This document shows positions 32,410-40,454 of a stretch of DNA of 64,000 nt, piece by piece. The stretch is taken from positions 496,001 to 560,000 of the forward strand of contig NZ_FODC01000003.1 in assembly GCF_900110275.1 (NCBI RefSeq), written 5' to 3'. This DNA comes from Duganella sp. CF517. Its GTDB lineage: Bacteria; Pseudomonadota; Gammaproteobacteria; Burkholderiales; Burkholderiaceae_D. Under the pieces are notes generated by a model. The model did no database searches and was not told the DNA's origin. It worked only from the letters and a program-made list of their open reading frames with translations. The first letter of the stretch is position 1. The number at the start of each line of letters is the position of its first letter. The translations under genes were made by a program, and so were the position numbers.

Positions 32410-33317
32410 CGGTGGCGCAACTGCCGGCCGGCCAACTGGCCGCGCGCCTCGCCGGCGCCGGCCTGTACCTGCAAACCGGTGCTTTCGTGACCCGCCTGCA
32501 GAGCACCATCCCGGGCGTGGTGCACGGCGTCGGCCTGATGTACGCCGACTACCCGCTCGGCCCCGACGACGGCTACGCCGATTTCCATCTGCGCATGGTG
32601 CGCCCGCTGAACTGGCGGCGGTGGCTGCGCCCGCAGGTGCAATTGCTGGCGGACGGGCTGGCGCCGTTCAAGCCGCTGCCGCTGGCGCAGGCCTATCCGA
32701 TGTTCGAATGGGGCTTGAACTGGTGCATCTCCAGCCGCGCCCACAGCTATCTGATCCTGCACGCGGCGGTGGTGGAAAAGCACGGCCGCGCGGCCATCCT
32801 GCCGGCGCCGCCCGGCTCCGGCAAAAGCACCTTGTGCGCGGCCTTGGTCCACCATGGCTGGCGCCTGCTGTCCGACGAGCTGACCATGATACGGCTCGAG
32901 GACGGCCTGATCGTGCCGATGCCGCGTCCGATCAGCCTGAAGAACGGCTCGATCGACCTGGTGCGCGCCGCGCTGCCGGGCGCGCTGTTCTCGCCGCCGG
33001 TGCACGACACCAACAAGGGCACGGTGGCCCACCTGCGGGCGCCAGCCGCCAGCGTCGCACGCCTGGCCGAGCCGGCGCGGCCGGCCTGGATCGTCTTTCC
33101 CCGCTACGAGGCCGGCGCGGCCGCCGCGCTGCGGCCGGTCGCCAAGGCGCGCGGCCACCTGCGCACGGCCGAGAACGCATTCAATTACAGCGTGCTGGGC
33201 GCGCGCGGCTTCGACGCCATGGCCGCGCTGGTCGACCAGTCGGACTGCTACGACTTTTGCTACAGCAGCCTGGCCGACGGCATCGCCACTTTCGAGCGCC
33301 TGGTGGCGCCGCCATGA
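32403..33317 (+). CDS. HprK-related kinase A (HPr-rel-A system)
   Basis: 304-residue protein with the P-loop of HPr kinase: APPGSGKSTLCAAL with Lys141, followed by RLLSDELTMI (Asp158, Glu159). The N-terminal 100 residues are specific to this family. HprK relatives phosphorylate Ser/Thr; related enzymes in lasso-peptide clusters phosphorylate the C-terminal Ser of the peptide. No HPr or PTS gene is nearby, so the substrate is probably a protein of this locus. Translation is coupled at both ends (seven-base and four-base overlaps). Confidence 0.87.
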   Translation: MLTVAQLPAGQLAARLAGAGLYLQTGAFVTRLQSTIPGVVHGVGLMYADYPLGPDDGYADFHLRMVRPLNWRRWLRPQVQLLADGLAPFKPLPLAQAYPMFEWGLNWCISSRAHSYLILHAAVVEKHGRAAILPAPPGSGKSTLCAALVHHGWRLLSDELTMIRLEDGLIVPMPRPISLKNGSIDLVRAALPGALFSPPVHDTNKGTVAHLRAPAASVARLAEPARPAWIVFPRYEAGAAAALRPVAKARGHLRTAENAFNYSVLGARGFDAMAALVDQSDCYDFCYSSLADGIATFERLVAPP

Positions 33318-34420
33318 CGCCGCTGTTGATCGAGGCGCTGCGCACGCCGGCGGCGCTGGCCGCCTTCACGCCCGCCCAGTGCGACCTGGTGCTGCGCCAG
33401 GCCGAGCGCGCGCAATTGCTGGCGAGCCTGCACGCGCGGGCGCGCGACGCCGGCGTGCTGGGGCGCCTGCCGGCGCCGGCGCGGCGGCAACTGGAATGGG
33501 CGCGCCAGGAGGGCGAACGCCACCTGCAGGCGGTGCGCTGGGAGGTGCGGCAAATCCGGCAGGCGCTGGCGGGCCTCGGCGTGCCGCTGATTTTGCTCAA
33601 GGGCGGCGCCTACGCGATGGCCGGGCTGGCCGCCGCCGAGGGGCGGATCTTTTCCGACATCGACATCCTGGTGCCGCGCGCGGCGCTGGCCGACGTCGAA
33701 TCGGCGCTGATGCTGCACGGCTGGGCCGGTGCCGGCCACGACGACTACGACCAGCATTACTACCGGCGCTGGATGCACGAGTTGCCGCCGCTGCGACACG
33801 TGCGGCGCGGGACGGTGATCGACGTCCACCACGCGATACTGCCGAGTACGGCCGCCGCGCATCCGGACGCCATGCTGCTGCGCGCGGCGGCCGAGCCGTT
33901 GCCCGGCTACCCCGCCAGCGGCAGCCTGCCGCCGCTGTACACGCTGGGCGCGGTGGACATGATCCTGCACAGCGCGACACACCTGCTGTACGAAAGCGAG
34001 TTCGACCACGGCTTGCGCAACCTGGTCGACATCGACCGGCTGTTGCACGAGTTTTCGTCGCTGCCGGGATTCTGGTTGCGGCTGACGGACCGGGCCGCGA
34101 TGCTGCAACTGCAACGGCCGCTGTTTTACGCGCTGCGCCATGCCGCGCGCCTGCTGCACACGCCGGTGCCGGCGGCCGTATTGGAAGCCAACGCGGCGGC
34201 GCGGCCGGGACCGGCGGTGCTGGCGCTGATGGATGCGTTGCTGGAGCGGGCATTGCTGCCGCAACACGCCAGCTGCGACGGCCCGCTGAGCAAGCTGGCG
34301 CGGCAGATACTCTACCTGCGCGGCAACTGGCTGCGCATGCCGCCGTGGCTGCTGGCGCGCCACCTGTTCCACAAAGCGCTGCTGACGCCGCTTCAGGCGG
34401 CGCGCACGCGCGACGTCTGA
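33314..34420 (+). CDS. Nucleotidyltransferase-family protein (NTP_transf_5 type)
   Basis: 368-residue protein of the minimal nucleotidyltransferase superfamily. The catalytic part is LLKGGAYAMAGLAA followed by IFSDIDILVPR, with Asp115 and Asp117 as metal ligands, then a VIDVHHAILP segment that may supply the third acid. The rest is helical. Homologues are found in exopolysaccharide and lasso-peptide loci, next to HprK-like kinases. It may transfer a nucleotide to a phosphorylated product of the preceding kinase. Last gene of the plus-strand module; it converges with the ThiF-like gene 19 bases away. Confidence 0.82.
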   Translation: MTPLLIEALRTPAALAAFTPAQCDLVLRQAERAQLLASLHARARDAGVLGRLPAPARRQLEWARQEGERHLQAVRWEVRQIRQALAGLGVPLILLKGGAYAMAGLAAAEGRIFSDIDILVPRAALADVESALMLHGWAGAGHDDYDQHYYRRWMHELPPLRHVRRGTVIDVHHAILPSTAAAHPDAMLLRAAAEPLPGYPASGSLPPLYTLGAVDMILHSATHLLYESEFDHGLRNLVDIDRLLHEFSSLPGFWLRLTDRAAMLQLQRPLFYALRHAARLLHTPVPAAVLEANAAARPGPAVLALMDALLERALLPQHASCDGPLSKLARQILYLRGNWLRMPPWLLARHLFHKALLTPLQAARTRDV

Positions 34421-34439
34421 GCGCCGGCGCGCCGTCCGA

Positions 34440-35324
34440 TCAACCGGCCTCGGCCGCCGCCAGCGCCTTGCGGTAATACCGCGTGCCGAGCGCGATCGCC
34501 AGCCGCTGCAGCGGATGGCTGCTGCCGCCCGGCCGGTAGGTGTGGACCATCTTGTTGCGGAAAGCGTCGAAATGCATGCCGTGCGGCGCGGCCAGCACTT
34601 CGCCCCGTCCCAGCATCACCTTCAGCGCGACCGTGGCCGAGATCCCCGCGCACAGGTTGCAGGCCATGATGGTCGACGGCCCGCGCCGCTCCTTGAGGTT
34701 CATGGCGGACGGCACCACCAGGTACGGGCGGTGCAAGCCGGCCGGCGCCAGCCCGACGATGAAGCGGATCGCCTTGTCCAGCTCGGGCAGGTCGCCCCAC
34801 TGGAAGTACTCCTCGAACGTGGTTTTGCCGGGCAGGAAAGTCAGGCTGGCCGCGCCCATGCCCAGCGGCGCGCAGGTCGTCGACGGAATGCCCAGCTCGG
34901 CGCATTTGGCGAAGGTTTGCTGGCGCGCGTCGAAGGCGAAGAAGTCCAGGCCGTCGACATAGAAATCGACGTCGCGCAGGAAATCGGGCAGGTTGGCGCC
35001 GGTCACACCCTCGGGGAACACGCGCACGTCTGCCTCGGGGTTGATGTCGAGGATCATGCGGCGGATGACCTCGGACTTGGGCTGGCCGAGCGTGCTCATC
35101 GTCGCGCCCAGCTGGCGGTTGAAGTTGACGATGTCGTAGGTGTCGAAATCGGCGATGACGAACTTGCCGAAGCCGAGCCGGGCGAAGGTGTTGGCGTAGA
35201 ACGAGCCGACCGCGCCGGCGCCGCCGATGGCCACCCGCTTGCCCCGCAGAACGGCCTGCTCGGCCTCGGTGACCCAGCCGATATTGCGCGAGAACGCCTT
35301 CTCGTAATTGAATGCCTGATCCAT
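34440..35324 (-). CDS. ThiF/MoeB/HesA-family adenylyltransferase (E1-like)
   Basis: 294-residue E1-like enzyme. The Rossmann ATP site is VAIGGAGAVGSFYANTFARLGFG (residues 31-53), then ADFDTYDIVNFNRQ with the conserved Asp and Arg. VDGLDFFAFDARQQTF and CAPLGMGAASL follow. There are no zinc-binding CxxC pairs and no fused rhodanese. E1-like proteins adenylate the C-terminal carboxylate of a small protein or peptide. No ubiquitin-like partner is visible beside it. The 112-base gap upstream (35325-35436) shows no clear promoter, so it may be read through from the operon above. Confidence 0.85.
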   Translation of the reverse strand: MDQAFNYEKAFSRNIGWVTEAEQAVLRGKRVAIGGAGAVGSFYANTFARLGFGKFVIADFDTYDIVNFNRQLGATMSTLGQPKSEVIRRMILDINPEADVRVFPEGVTGANLPDFLRDVDFYVDGLDFFAFDARQQTFAKCAELGIPSTTCAPLGMGAASLTFLPGKTTFEEYFQWGDLPELDKAIRFIVGLAPAGLHRPYLVVPSAMNLKERRGPSTIMACNLCAGISATVALKVMLGRGEVLAAPHGMHFDAFRNKMVHTYRPGGSSHPLQRLAIALGTRYYRKALAAAEAG

Positions 35325-35436
35325 GACAGCTACCTTTCAAGTGATCCCGGATCGGCGGAATCGCGGCATTCCCCAATGCCGACGTCCCACTCCGGGATAT
35401 TCGGTGAGTCTTAACGACGAGGTGTTACCAAGCGTA

Positions 35437-36435
35437 CTACTTACCGCGCTCGCGGCGCAACGCGATCCCGACCGCCAGCGGCAAAGCGTAGAGGAAGGTC
35501 TGCGGATCGACCTTGCAATGGCGCCCGAGCAGCGCCGGCGACACCTCCTGCCGGTGCAGCACGCGGTGCAGCAGGTCGGCGACGAAACTGCGGCGCAGGC
35601 GGCGCACACTGGCTAGATTGGCCTGCCGCTGCGGCGCCGACAAGTCGAACAGGCGCGACAGCGCGCGCTGGAACTTCATTTCGTGGTGTAGCCGCAACAA
35701 CGACGTCTTGCTGCCCCAGCCCGAACCGGAAAAAATGTTCACGCCGGCGCCGTAGACGCACTCGCAGCGCGCCGAAAAGGCGATGCGGCTGGTGCGCTGG
35801 CTCAGCTCGAGCCAGAACAGGTAGTCCTCGCCGGCGTAGACGAATTCCTCGCGAAAGCGCAACGTCGACAGCGGCGCGTGGCGGTACACGACGGTCGAGG
35901 TGCCGATGATGTTGCCGCTCAGGATCTGGTCGAACATGTCGCCCTGGTAGGCGTACAGCGCGTCGGCGCCGGCCAGCGCCGGGTGGCGCGCCGGGTCGAT
36001 GCGGCCGGCGCGGCGGAAGGCGCTGACCGTCTGGTTCAACTGGTAGTGGTCGGAAAAATAGAAATCGTGGCCCTGCCCCAGCGCCGTCAGCGCGCGCTGC
36101 AGGTGCTCCGGTATCCATTCGTCGTCGGAATCGAGGAAGGCGACGAAGTCGGTGCCGGCCGGCAGCGCCCGCAAGCCGGTGTTGCGGGCGGCGGCCGGGC
36201 CGGCGTTGGGACGCTCGATGACGACGATGCGCTCCCGCTGGTCAGCCGGCAATCCGTCCAGCTCGCTGCGCGCGGACACCGGCGAGGCGTCGTCGACGAT
36301 GATGATGGTCAGCCGGTGTTCGCCGCGCTGGGCCAGCGCCGACGCCACCGCCTTGCGCAGGATGCCCGCCTGGCGCTGGTAGTACGGAATGATCACCGCC
36401 ACCGTGGGCACGGCGTGTGTGGTCCCGTGGTTCAT
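35437..36435 (-). CDS. Family 2 glycosyltransferase
   Basis: 332-residue GT-A enzyme. It has VAVIIPYYQRQAGILRKAVASAL at the N-terminus, IIIVDDASPVSA near 48, PNAGPAAARNTGL near 78, and the DxD-type site AFLDSDDEWIPEHL near 100. GEDYLFWLELSQRT near 220 carries the catalytic ED. It adds a sugar to the lipid-linked unit. The ATG at 36435 overlaps the ATP-grasp gene by four bases. Last gene of the eight-gene minus operon. Confidence 0.9.
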   Translation of the reverse strand: MNHGTTHAVPTVAVIIPYYQRQAGILRKAVASALAQRGEHRLTIIIVDDASPVSARSELDGLPADQRERIVVIERPNAGPAAARNTGLRALPAGTDFVAFLDSDDEWIPEHLQRALTALGQGHDFYFSDHYQLNQTVSAFRRAGRIDPARHPALAGADALYAYQGDMFDQILSGNIIGTSTVVYRHAPLSTLRFREEFVYAGEDYLFWLELSQRTSRIAFSARCECVYGAGVNIFSGSGWGSKTSLLRLHHEMKFQRALSRLFDLSAPQRQANLASVRRLRRSFVADLLHRVLHRQEVSPALLGRHCKVDPQTFLYALPLAVGIALRRERGK

Positions 36436-37673
36436 GTCTTTCTCCGTTGCGGCATGCGTAGCGCCGGCAGCAAGCGCCGCGCCGTCAGCCACAGGTCGCT
36501 GAGCAGGGGCATCGGGTCGCGCCAGCTGTGGACGAAATAACGGGTGCCGGGCCACACGAAGTCGAGCAGGTAGCCGGCCACCTCGGCCAGCGGGCCGGCC
36601 GGCGGCACGTAGCCGTCGCTGGGCTTGCGGGTCAGCACCCGCCACAGCCGCTTGGTCTCGGGCACCATGAAGCGGGCGCGCAGGCCGGCGACGTACGGCG
36701 CCTGCGGCAGCGGCCGGTCGAGCCCCAGCAACTGGTAGGCATACCACGGGAACGACGCGCCGGCCTGGCAGGCCAGCGGCAGGCTGCCCCAGAAGCGGCC
36801 GTTGATCTCCATCAGCGCGGCGCGTCCGGTGGCCGGATCGTAGCGGTATTCGACCATCGCCACGCCCTCCCAGTCGAGCGCGCGCAACAGCGCCACCGAT
36901 TGCTCCATCAGCGCGGCGTGCTGGTCCGGCGGCAGCGACACGCACAGCGTGGAGATGCCGCCCTCGGGCGGCCACTCGTGCACGCGGCGGTGCTGGAACA
37001 GGCAGTGGGCCTGGCCGTCGCGCATCAGCACGAACTGGCCGAGGCCATACCCGGCGCAAAATTCCTGCACCATCGGATACAGGCCGACCGCCTCGTAGCG
37101 GCGCAGGCCGGCCATCAGTTCGTCGGCGTCGGCGCAGTAGCGCAGCTTGTCGAGCGACAACCCGGCGCGCCGTAGCGGCTGCATCGCGCCGTTCGGGTCG
37201 GCCCACTTCAGGATGACCGGATAGCGCAGCCCCGGCGCCGCCGCGGCGGCCTGCTCCAGCGAGGCCGGATGCAGCGTGCGCGGCACGTGGATGCCCACCG
37301 CGGCGGCGGCCGCGTACGTCTGGTCCTTGTGCAGCACGCGTTGCATGCGCGCGGTGTCGGCGAACATCAGGCGGTAGCCGTCCAGCTGCGCGCGCTCCAG
37401 GTTGAGCGCGCTGATGTCGGTTTCGGAAATCGCGAACAGGCAGGCGGGGCCGATTTCCGCCGACAGCTGGCGCAGTTGCCGCACCAGGCCGGCGACGCCG
37501 CCACCGGGACGGATCAGGCCCCGCGCCAGGTAGCGCGAGCGCAGGCCCAGGCCCGACGCGCTGTGGGCGATGCCGATCACCGGCACGCCGCGCCGCCCCA
37601 GGTCGCGGATGATGGCCAGCCCGATCGGGGTGTCGATGCCGAGCACCACCGCCGGTATCAAGGTCTCAGCCAT
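36432..37673 (-). CDS. ATP-grasp carboxylate-amine ligase-like protein
   Basis: 413-residue ATP-grasp protein. The N-terminal Rossmann-like domain shows VVLGIDTPIGLAIIRDLGRRGVPVIGI, and the ATP-binding region runs from HKDQTYAAAAAVGIHVPRT through YPVILKWADPNG and VQEFCAGYGLGQFVLM to the metal-binding block MVEYRYDPATGRAALMEINGRFWGSLPLA. This type joins a carboxylate to an amine, or carboxylates, at the expense of ATP. It could amidate a uronic acid with an amino acid. The start is placed at 37673 (MAETLIP); an upstream in-frame codon at 37697 would overlap the next gene far more. Confidence 0.83.
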   Translation of the reverse strand: MAETLIPAVVLGIDTPIGLAIIRDLGRRGVPVIGIAHSASGLGLRSRYLARGLIRPGGGVAGLVRQLRQLSAEIGPACLFAISETDISALNLERAQLDGYRLMFADTARMQRVLHKDQTYAAAAAVGIHVPRTLHPASLEQAAAAAPGLRYPVILKWADPNGAMQPLRRAGLSLDKLRYCADADELMAGLRRYEAVGLYPMVQEFCAGYGLGQFVLMRDGQAHCLFQHRRVHEWPPEGGISTLCVSLPPDQHAALMEQSVALLRALDWEGVAMVEYRYDPATGRAALMEINGRFWGSLPLACQAGASFPWYAYQLLGLDRPLPQAPYVAGLRARFMVPETKRLWRVLTRKPSDGYVPPAGPLAEVAGYLLDFVWPGTRYFVHSWRDPMPLLSDLWLTARRLLPALRMPQRRKT

Positions 37674-38790
37674 GCGGCACTCCCGCCGCCGGCGCATGCC
37701 GTCCCGGTCGCTCGAAGATCAGCGCCAACCGCTTGCGGACCGCGTGCCGCCAGTGATGGCGTTGCTGTTCGGTCAGGCTGCCCAGCACGCCGATGGTGGC
37801 GAAGGTGGCCAGCATGGTCGCGGCATAGAACCATGGCCGGCCGGGATCGCCGTCGATCAGCGCGGCATAGAACTGCATCAGCGGCTGGTGCAGGATGTAG
37901 GCGCTGAAGGTGTAGGCGGCCAGCGGGCGGATCGCCGGCTCGATCAGCTCCAGCGGCCGCGCGGCGACATCGGCCAGCGCGCGCATGCCGGCGAAGTTGG
38001 CCAGCACGATCAGCGCCAGCAGATAGTCGGTGATGAAGAACTTGGAAAACGCCATTTGGTGATGCAAGTCGGCGCCCACCACACGCAACAGCAGGTTCGA
38101 GCCGGCCTCGGTCATGCCGTAGTGATGGAACAGCCAGTACGCCGGCCACGAGGCGGCGAACAGCAGCGCGCCCGGCAGCGGCTTGAGCGTGCGCAGCCAC
38201 CGCCAGCGGAACAGCACGACGCCGGCCACCCACACCGGCGCCAGCAGAAGGATTTTGGGGCCGAGCAGCAGCATGACGGCGCCGGCCAGCAGCACCCGCG
38301 CGCGGCCGGCGGTGAAGGTGACGATGGCGAACAGCACGTAATACCAGAACTCGTAGCACAGCGACCAGTAAGGCACGTTGGAGAACGACATGATCGACAC
38401 CAGCCACACCTCGTTGAGGAAGGTCAGGCTGGTGAGGATGCGCAGCCAGGCCAGCCCGTAGGTCGTGGTGCCGCCGGTGTAGAACTGCGGCGCCATCGCC
38501 TCGCCGGCCAAGTCCAGCAGCGGCGTCAGCAGCACGACCGGCAGCGCCAGCGAGTAAAAGCGCGACAGCCGGCTGGACCAGTACGACAGCGGCGTGTTCT
38601 CGCGCTCGGCGGTGATGTAGGCGATGACGTAGCCCGACAGCACGAAAAACACGATCACCGCCGCGTGGCCGTGGTGACTGAACGGCAGCTTCTGCGTGGT
38701 CAGCAGGCGAAAATTGGAATGGTAGATGATCACCGCCAGCGCGGCCAGCACCCGCACCAGGTCCAGATAGATGGAAAAACCACGCTTCAT
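37666..38790 (-). CDS. Membrane acyltransferase (OafA/YrhL family)
   Basis: 374-residue polytopic membrane protein with about ten helices. The start YLDLVRVLAALAVIIYHSNF carries the conserved catalytic His, and FFVLSGYVIAY is the second family motif. Such enzymes O-acetylate or O-succinylate sugars at the periplasmic side. Near the C-terminus YTFSAYILHQPLMQFY is typical. It overlaps neighbouring genes by eight and four bases. Confidence 0.9.
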   Translation of the reverse strand: MKRGFSIYLDLVRVLAALAVIIYHSNFRLLTTQKLPFSHHGHAAVIVFFVLSGYVIAYITAERENTPLSYWSSRLSRFYSLALPVVLLTPLLDLAGEAMAPQFYTGGTTTYGLAWLRILTSLTFLNEVWLVSIMSFSNVPYWSLCYEFWYYVLFAIVTFTAGRARVLLAGAVMLLLGPKILLLAPVWVAGVVLFRWRWLRTLKPLPGALLFAASWPAYWLFHHYGMTEAGSNLLLRVVGADLHHQMAFSKFFITDYLLALIVLANFAGMRALADVAARPLELIEPAIRPLAAYTFSAYILHQPLMQFYAALIDGDPGRPWFYAATMLATFATIGVLGSLTEQQRHHWRHAVRKRLALIFERPGRHAPAAGVPHG

Positions 38791-39428
38791 GCGACCCTCC
38801 CGCCGCGGCCGGAGGCGGCCGCCACGTCGGCCGCTTCGCGCCGCGTCAATTGCGGCAACGCGCGCTGGAGGCCGCGCACCGCTTGCCGCACCCTGGCGAA
38901 GCACTGGTCGAAATAGGCGTCGCTTAACGTGAACGGGTCGTGCAGGTGCGGCATCGGTCCGGTGCACCACAGGCCCAGCAACACCACCTCGACATCGGTG
39001 CGCGGCCCCAGCCGGCGCCGCAGCTCGCGCGCCTGGCGCACTTCCATCACCAGGAACAGGTCGCCCGGTTGGACCTCGAAGTCGGTCAGGTCGGTGGCGC
39101 GGTGGGCGCTCATGTCGTAGCCGTGGCGGCGCGCGGCGCGCAGCGCGCTGTCGGGCGATGCGGCGCCGGTATGGGTCGACAGGCCGGCCGAGGCCACCGT
39201 CATGTCCAGCCGCGCCGCCACCTGTTCGGCGAAGGCGCTGCGGCAGATGTTGCCCAGGCAGATGAAGACGGCGCGGCGCACCTTGTGCGGGTGGCGCAGC
39301 CGGAAGCCCGACAGGCGGCCGCTGGCCAGCTCGATGCGGGCCAGCCAGGCGCGCACCAGGCCGCGCCAGGTGCCATGCCGGCGGTCGATGGACGCGGCCA
39401 GCGGCGCCAATGGACGGCGCCAGTTCAT
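38787..39428 (-). CDS. Low-molecular-weight protein-tyrosine phosphatase
   Basis: 213-residue phosphatase with the P-loop VFICLGNICRS: Cys57 is the nucleophile and Arg63 the phosphate-binding residue (C-x5-R). The general acid is in LHDPFTLSDAYF near the C-terminus. About 50 extra residues precede the core, unlike typical 145-residue Wzb proteins; they are basic and may dock to membrane or substrate. The likely substrate is the phosphotyrosine tail of the kinase at 26984, in another operon of the same locus. Confidence 0.88.
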   Translation of the reverse strand: MNWRRPLAPLAASIDRRHGTWRGLVRAWLARIELASGRLSGFRLRHPHKVRRAVFICLGNICRSAFAEQVAARLDMTVASAGLSTHTGAASPDSALRAARRHGYDMSAHRATDLTDFEVQPGDLFLVMEVRQARELRRRLGPRTDVEVVLLGLWCTGPMPHLHDPFTLSDAYFDQCFARVRQAVRGLQRALPQLTRREAADVAAASGRGGRVA

Positions 39429-40450
39429 GCCGCACCCGCGTTCTGGCGCGCCAAGGCCCAATGGCCGTAGCGGTCGTACAACACCTGGGTCGCCATGCGG
39501 CATACGCTTTGCCACGGCGCGCCGCTGAGCAAGTGGTTTTCCGCTTGCCGCGGCGCCAGCGGCATGCCGGCGGCGGCGGCCAGGCCGCTGGCCTGGTAGC
39601 GGTCGCCGTTGGCCGCCAGGTAGGCGCACAGGCGTTCCAGCCGCTGCTGGTTGACGCCGTGGCGGCGCAGGGTGCGGTAATCGGCGCCCCGGCTCTGCAC
39701 GTATTCGAAGGGATGGGTCAGGATCACCACCAGTTCCATGCCGGCCCGGCGCGCCCGTTCCAGCAAGGTGCGCGTTTCGGCGAAGCTGGTGCCCGAGATC
39801 GACAGCGTTTTCAGATGCGGACGGCGCAGGCGCCAATCGCTGAAGGTCAGCACCGGGCATTCCAGCACGCCGTGCCGCAGGTGGCGGCCGCCATACAGGC
39901 GGTAGCGCGGATCGCCGCTGTCGTAGATCGCCAGCCCGATGTTGGAACTGTAGGGAATGCCGGCGGCGGCGATCGCGCTGTACAGGCCGGCGTCGTGCTG
40001 CAGGCTGGCGCTGCGAAACACCTGCGGCGGCGCCAAGCCCCATTCGCGGAAAGTCGCCTGCCCCTGGCGCAGCAGCTCCAGGGTCGAGGCTTCGTCGCGG
40101 CCGGCGAAATCGTCCTGGCGCGGCTCGCGCCGCACCCGTTCGGCCCAGTCGTCGTGCTGGAACACCGCCCAGCAGGGATGGGCGTGCAGCTGCAGTTCAT
40201 GGCCGGCGTCGGCCATGCGCTGCGCCAGCGGCCGCATCGGATCGTCGCGGAAGTAGTGGCGGTGCAAGGTCTCGATGAAAAATGTCGCGGTGATGTCGTT
40301 GCGGGCGAAGCAATCGAGCATGAAGTCGAGTCCCTGCGAGCGGCCGTCGACGTCGCAGCGGACCATCTGCGCGCCCACCGGGCGCAGCGCGGGGTCGGCG
40401 AAGGCGCCGGCGATGCTGAATTCGGTATCGATGGTCAGGCAGACGCGCAT
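39425..40450 (-). CDS. Polysaccharide deacetylase-like protein
   Basis: 341-residue NodB-like protein. The first strand CLTIDTEFSIAG gives the catalytic Asp, ITATFFIETLHRHYF is the second element, and HELQLHAHPCWAVF near 90 gives the metal His residues. A later LTHPFEYVQ segment carries a further His. It differs from the other two deacetylases in the window in having TIDTE in place of FDDG. Carbohydrate deacetylation is likely, but the substrate is unknown. Four-base overlap with the phosphatase gene. Confidence 0.8.
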   Translation of the reverse strand: MRVCLTIDTEFSIAGAFADPALRPVGAQMVRCDVDGRSQGLDFMLDCFARNDITATFFIETLHRHYFRDDPMRPLAQRMADAGHELQLHAHPCWAVFQHDDWAERVRREPRQDDFAGRDEASTLELLRQGQATFREWGLAPPQVFRSASLQHDAGLYSAIAAAGIPYSSNIGLAIYDSGDPRYRLYGGRHLRHGVLECPVLTFSDWRLRRPHLKTLSISGTSFAETRTLLERARRAGMELVVILTHPFEYVQSRGADYRTLRRHGVNQQRLERLCAYLAANGDRYQASGLAAAAGMPLAPRQAENHLLSGAPWQSVCRMATQVLYDRYGHWALARQNAGAA

Positions 40451-40454
40451 GACG

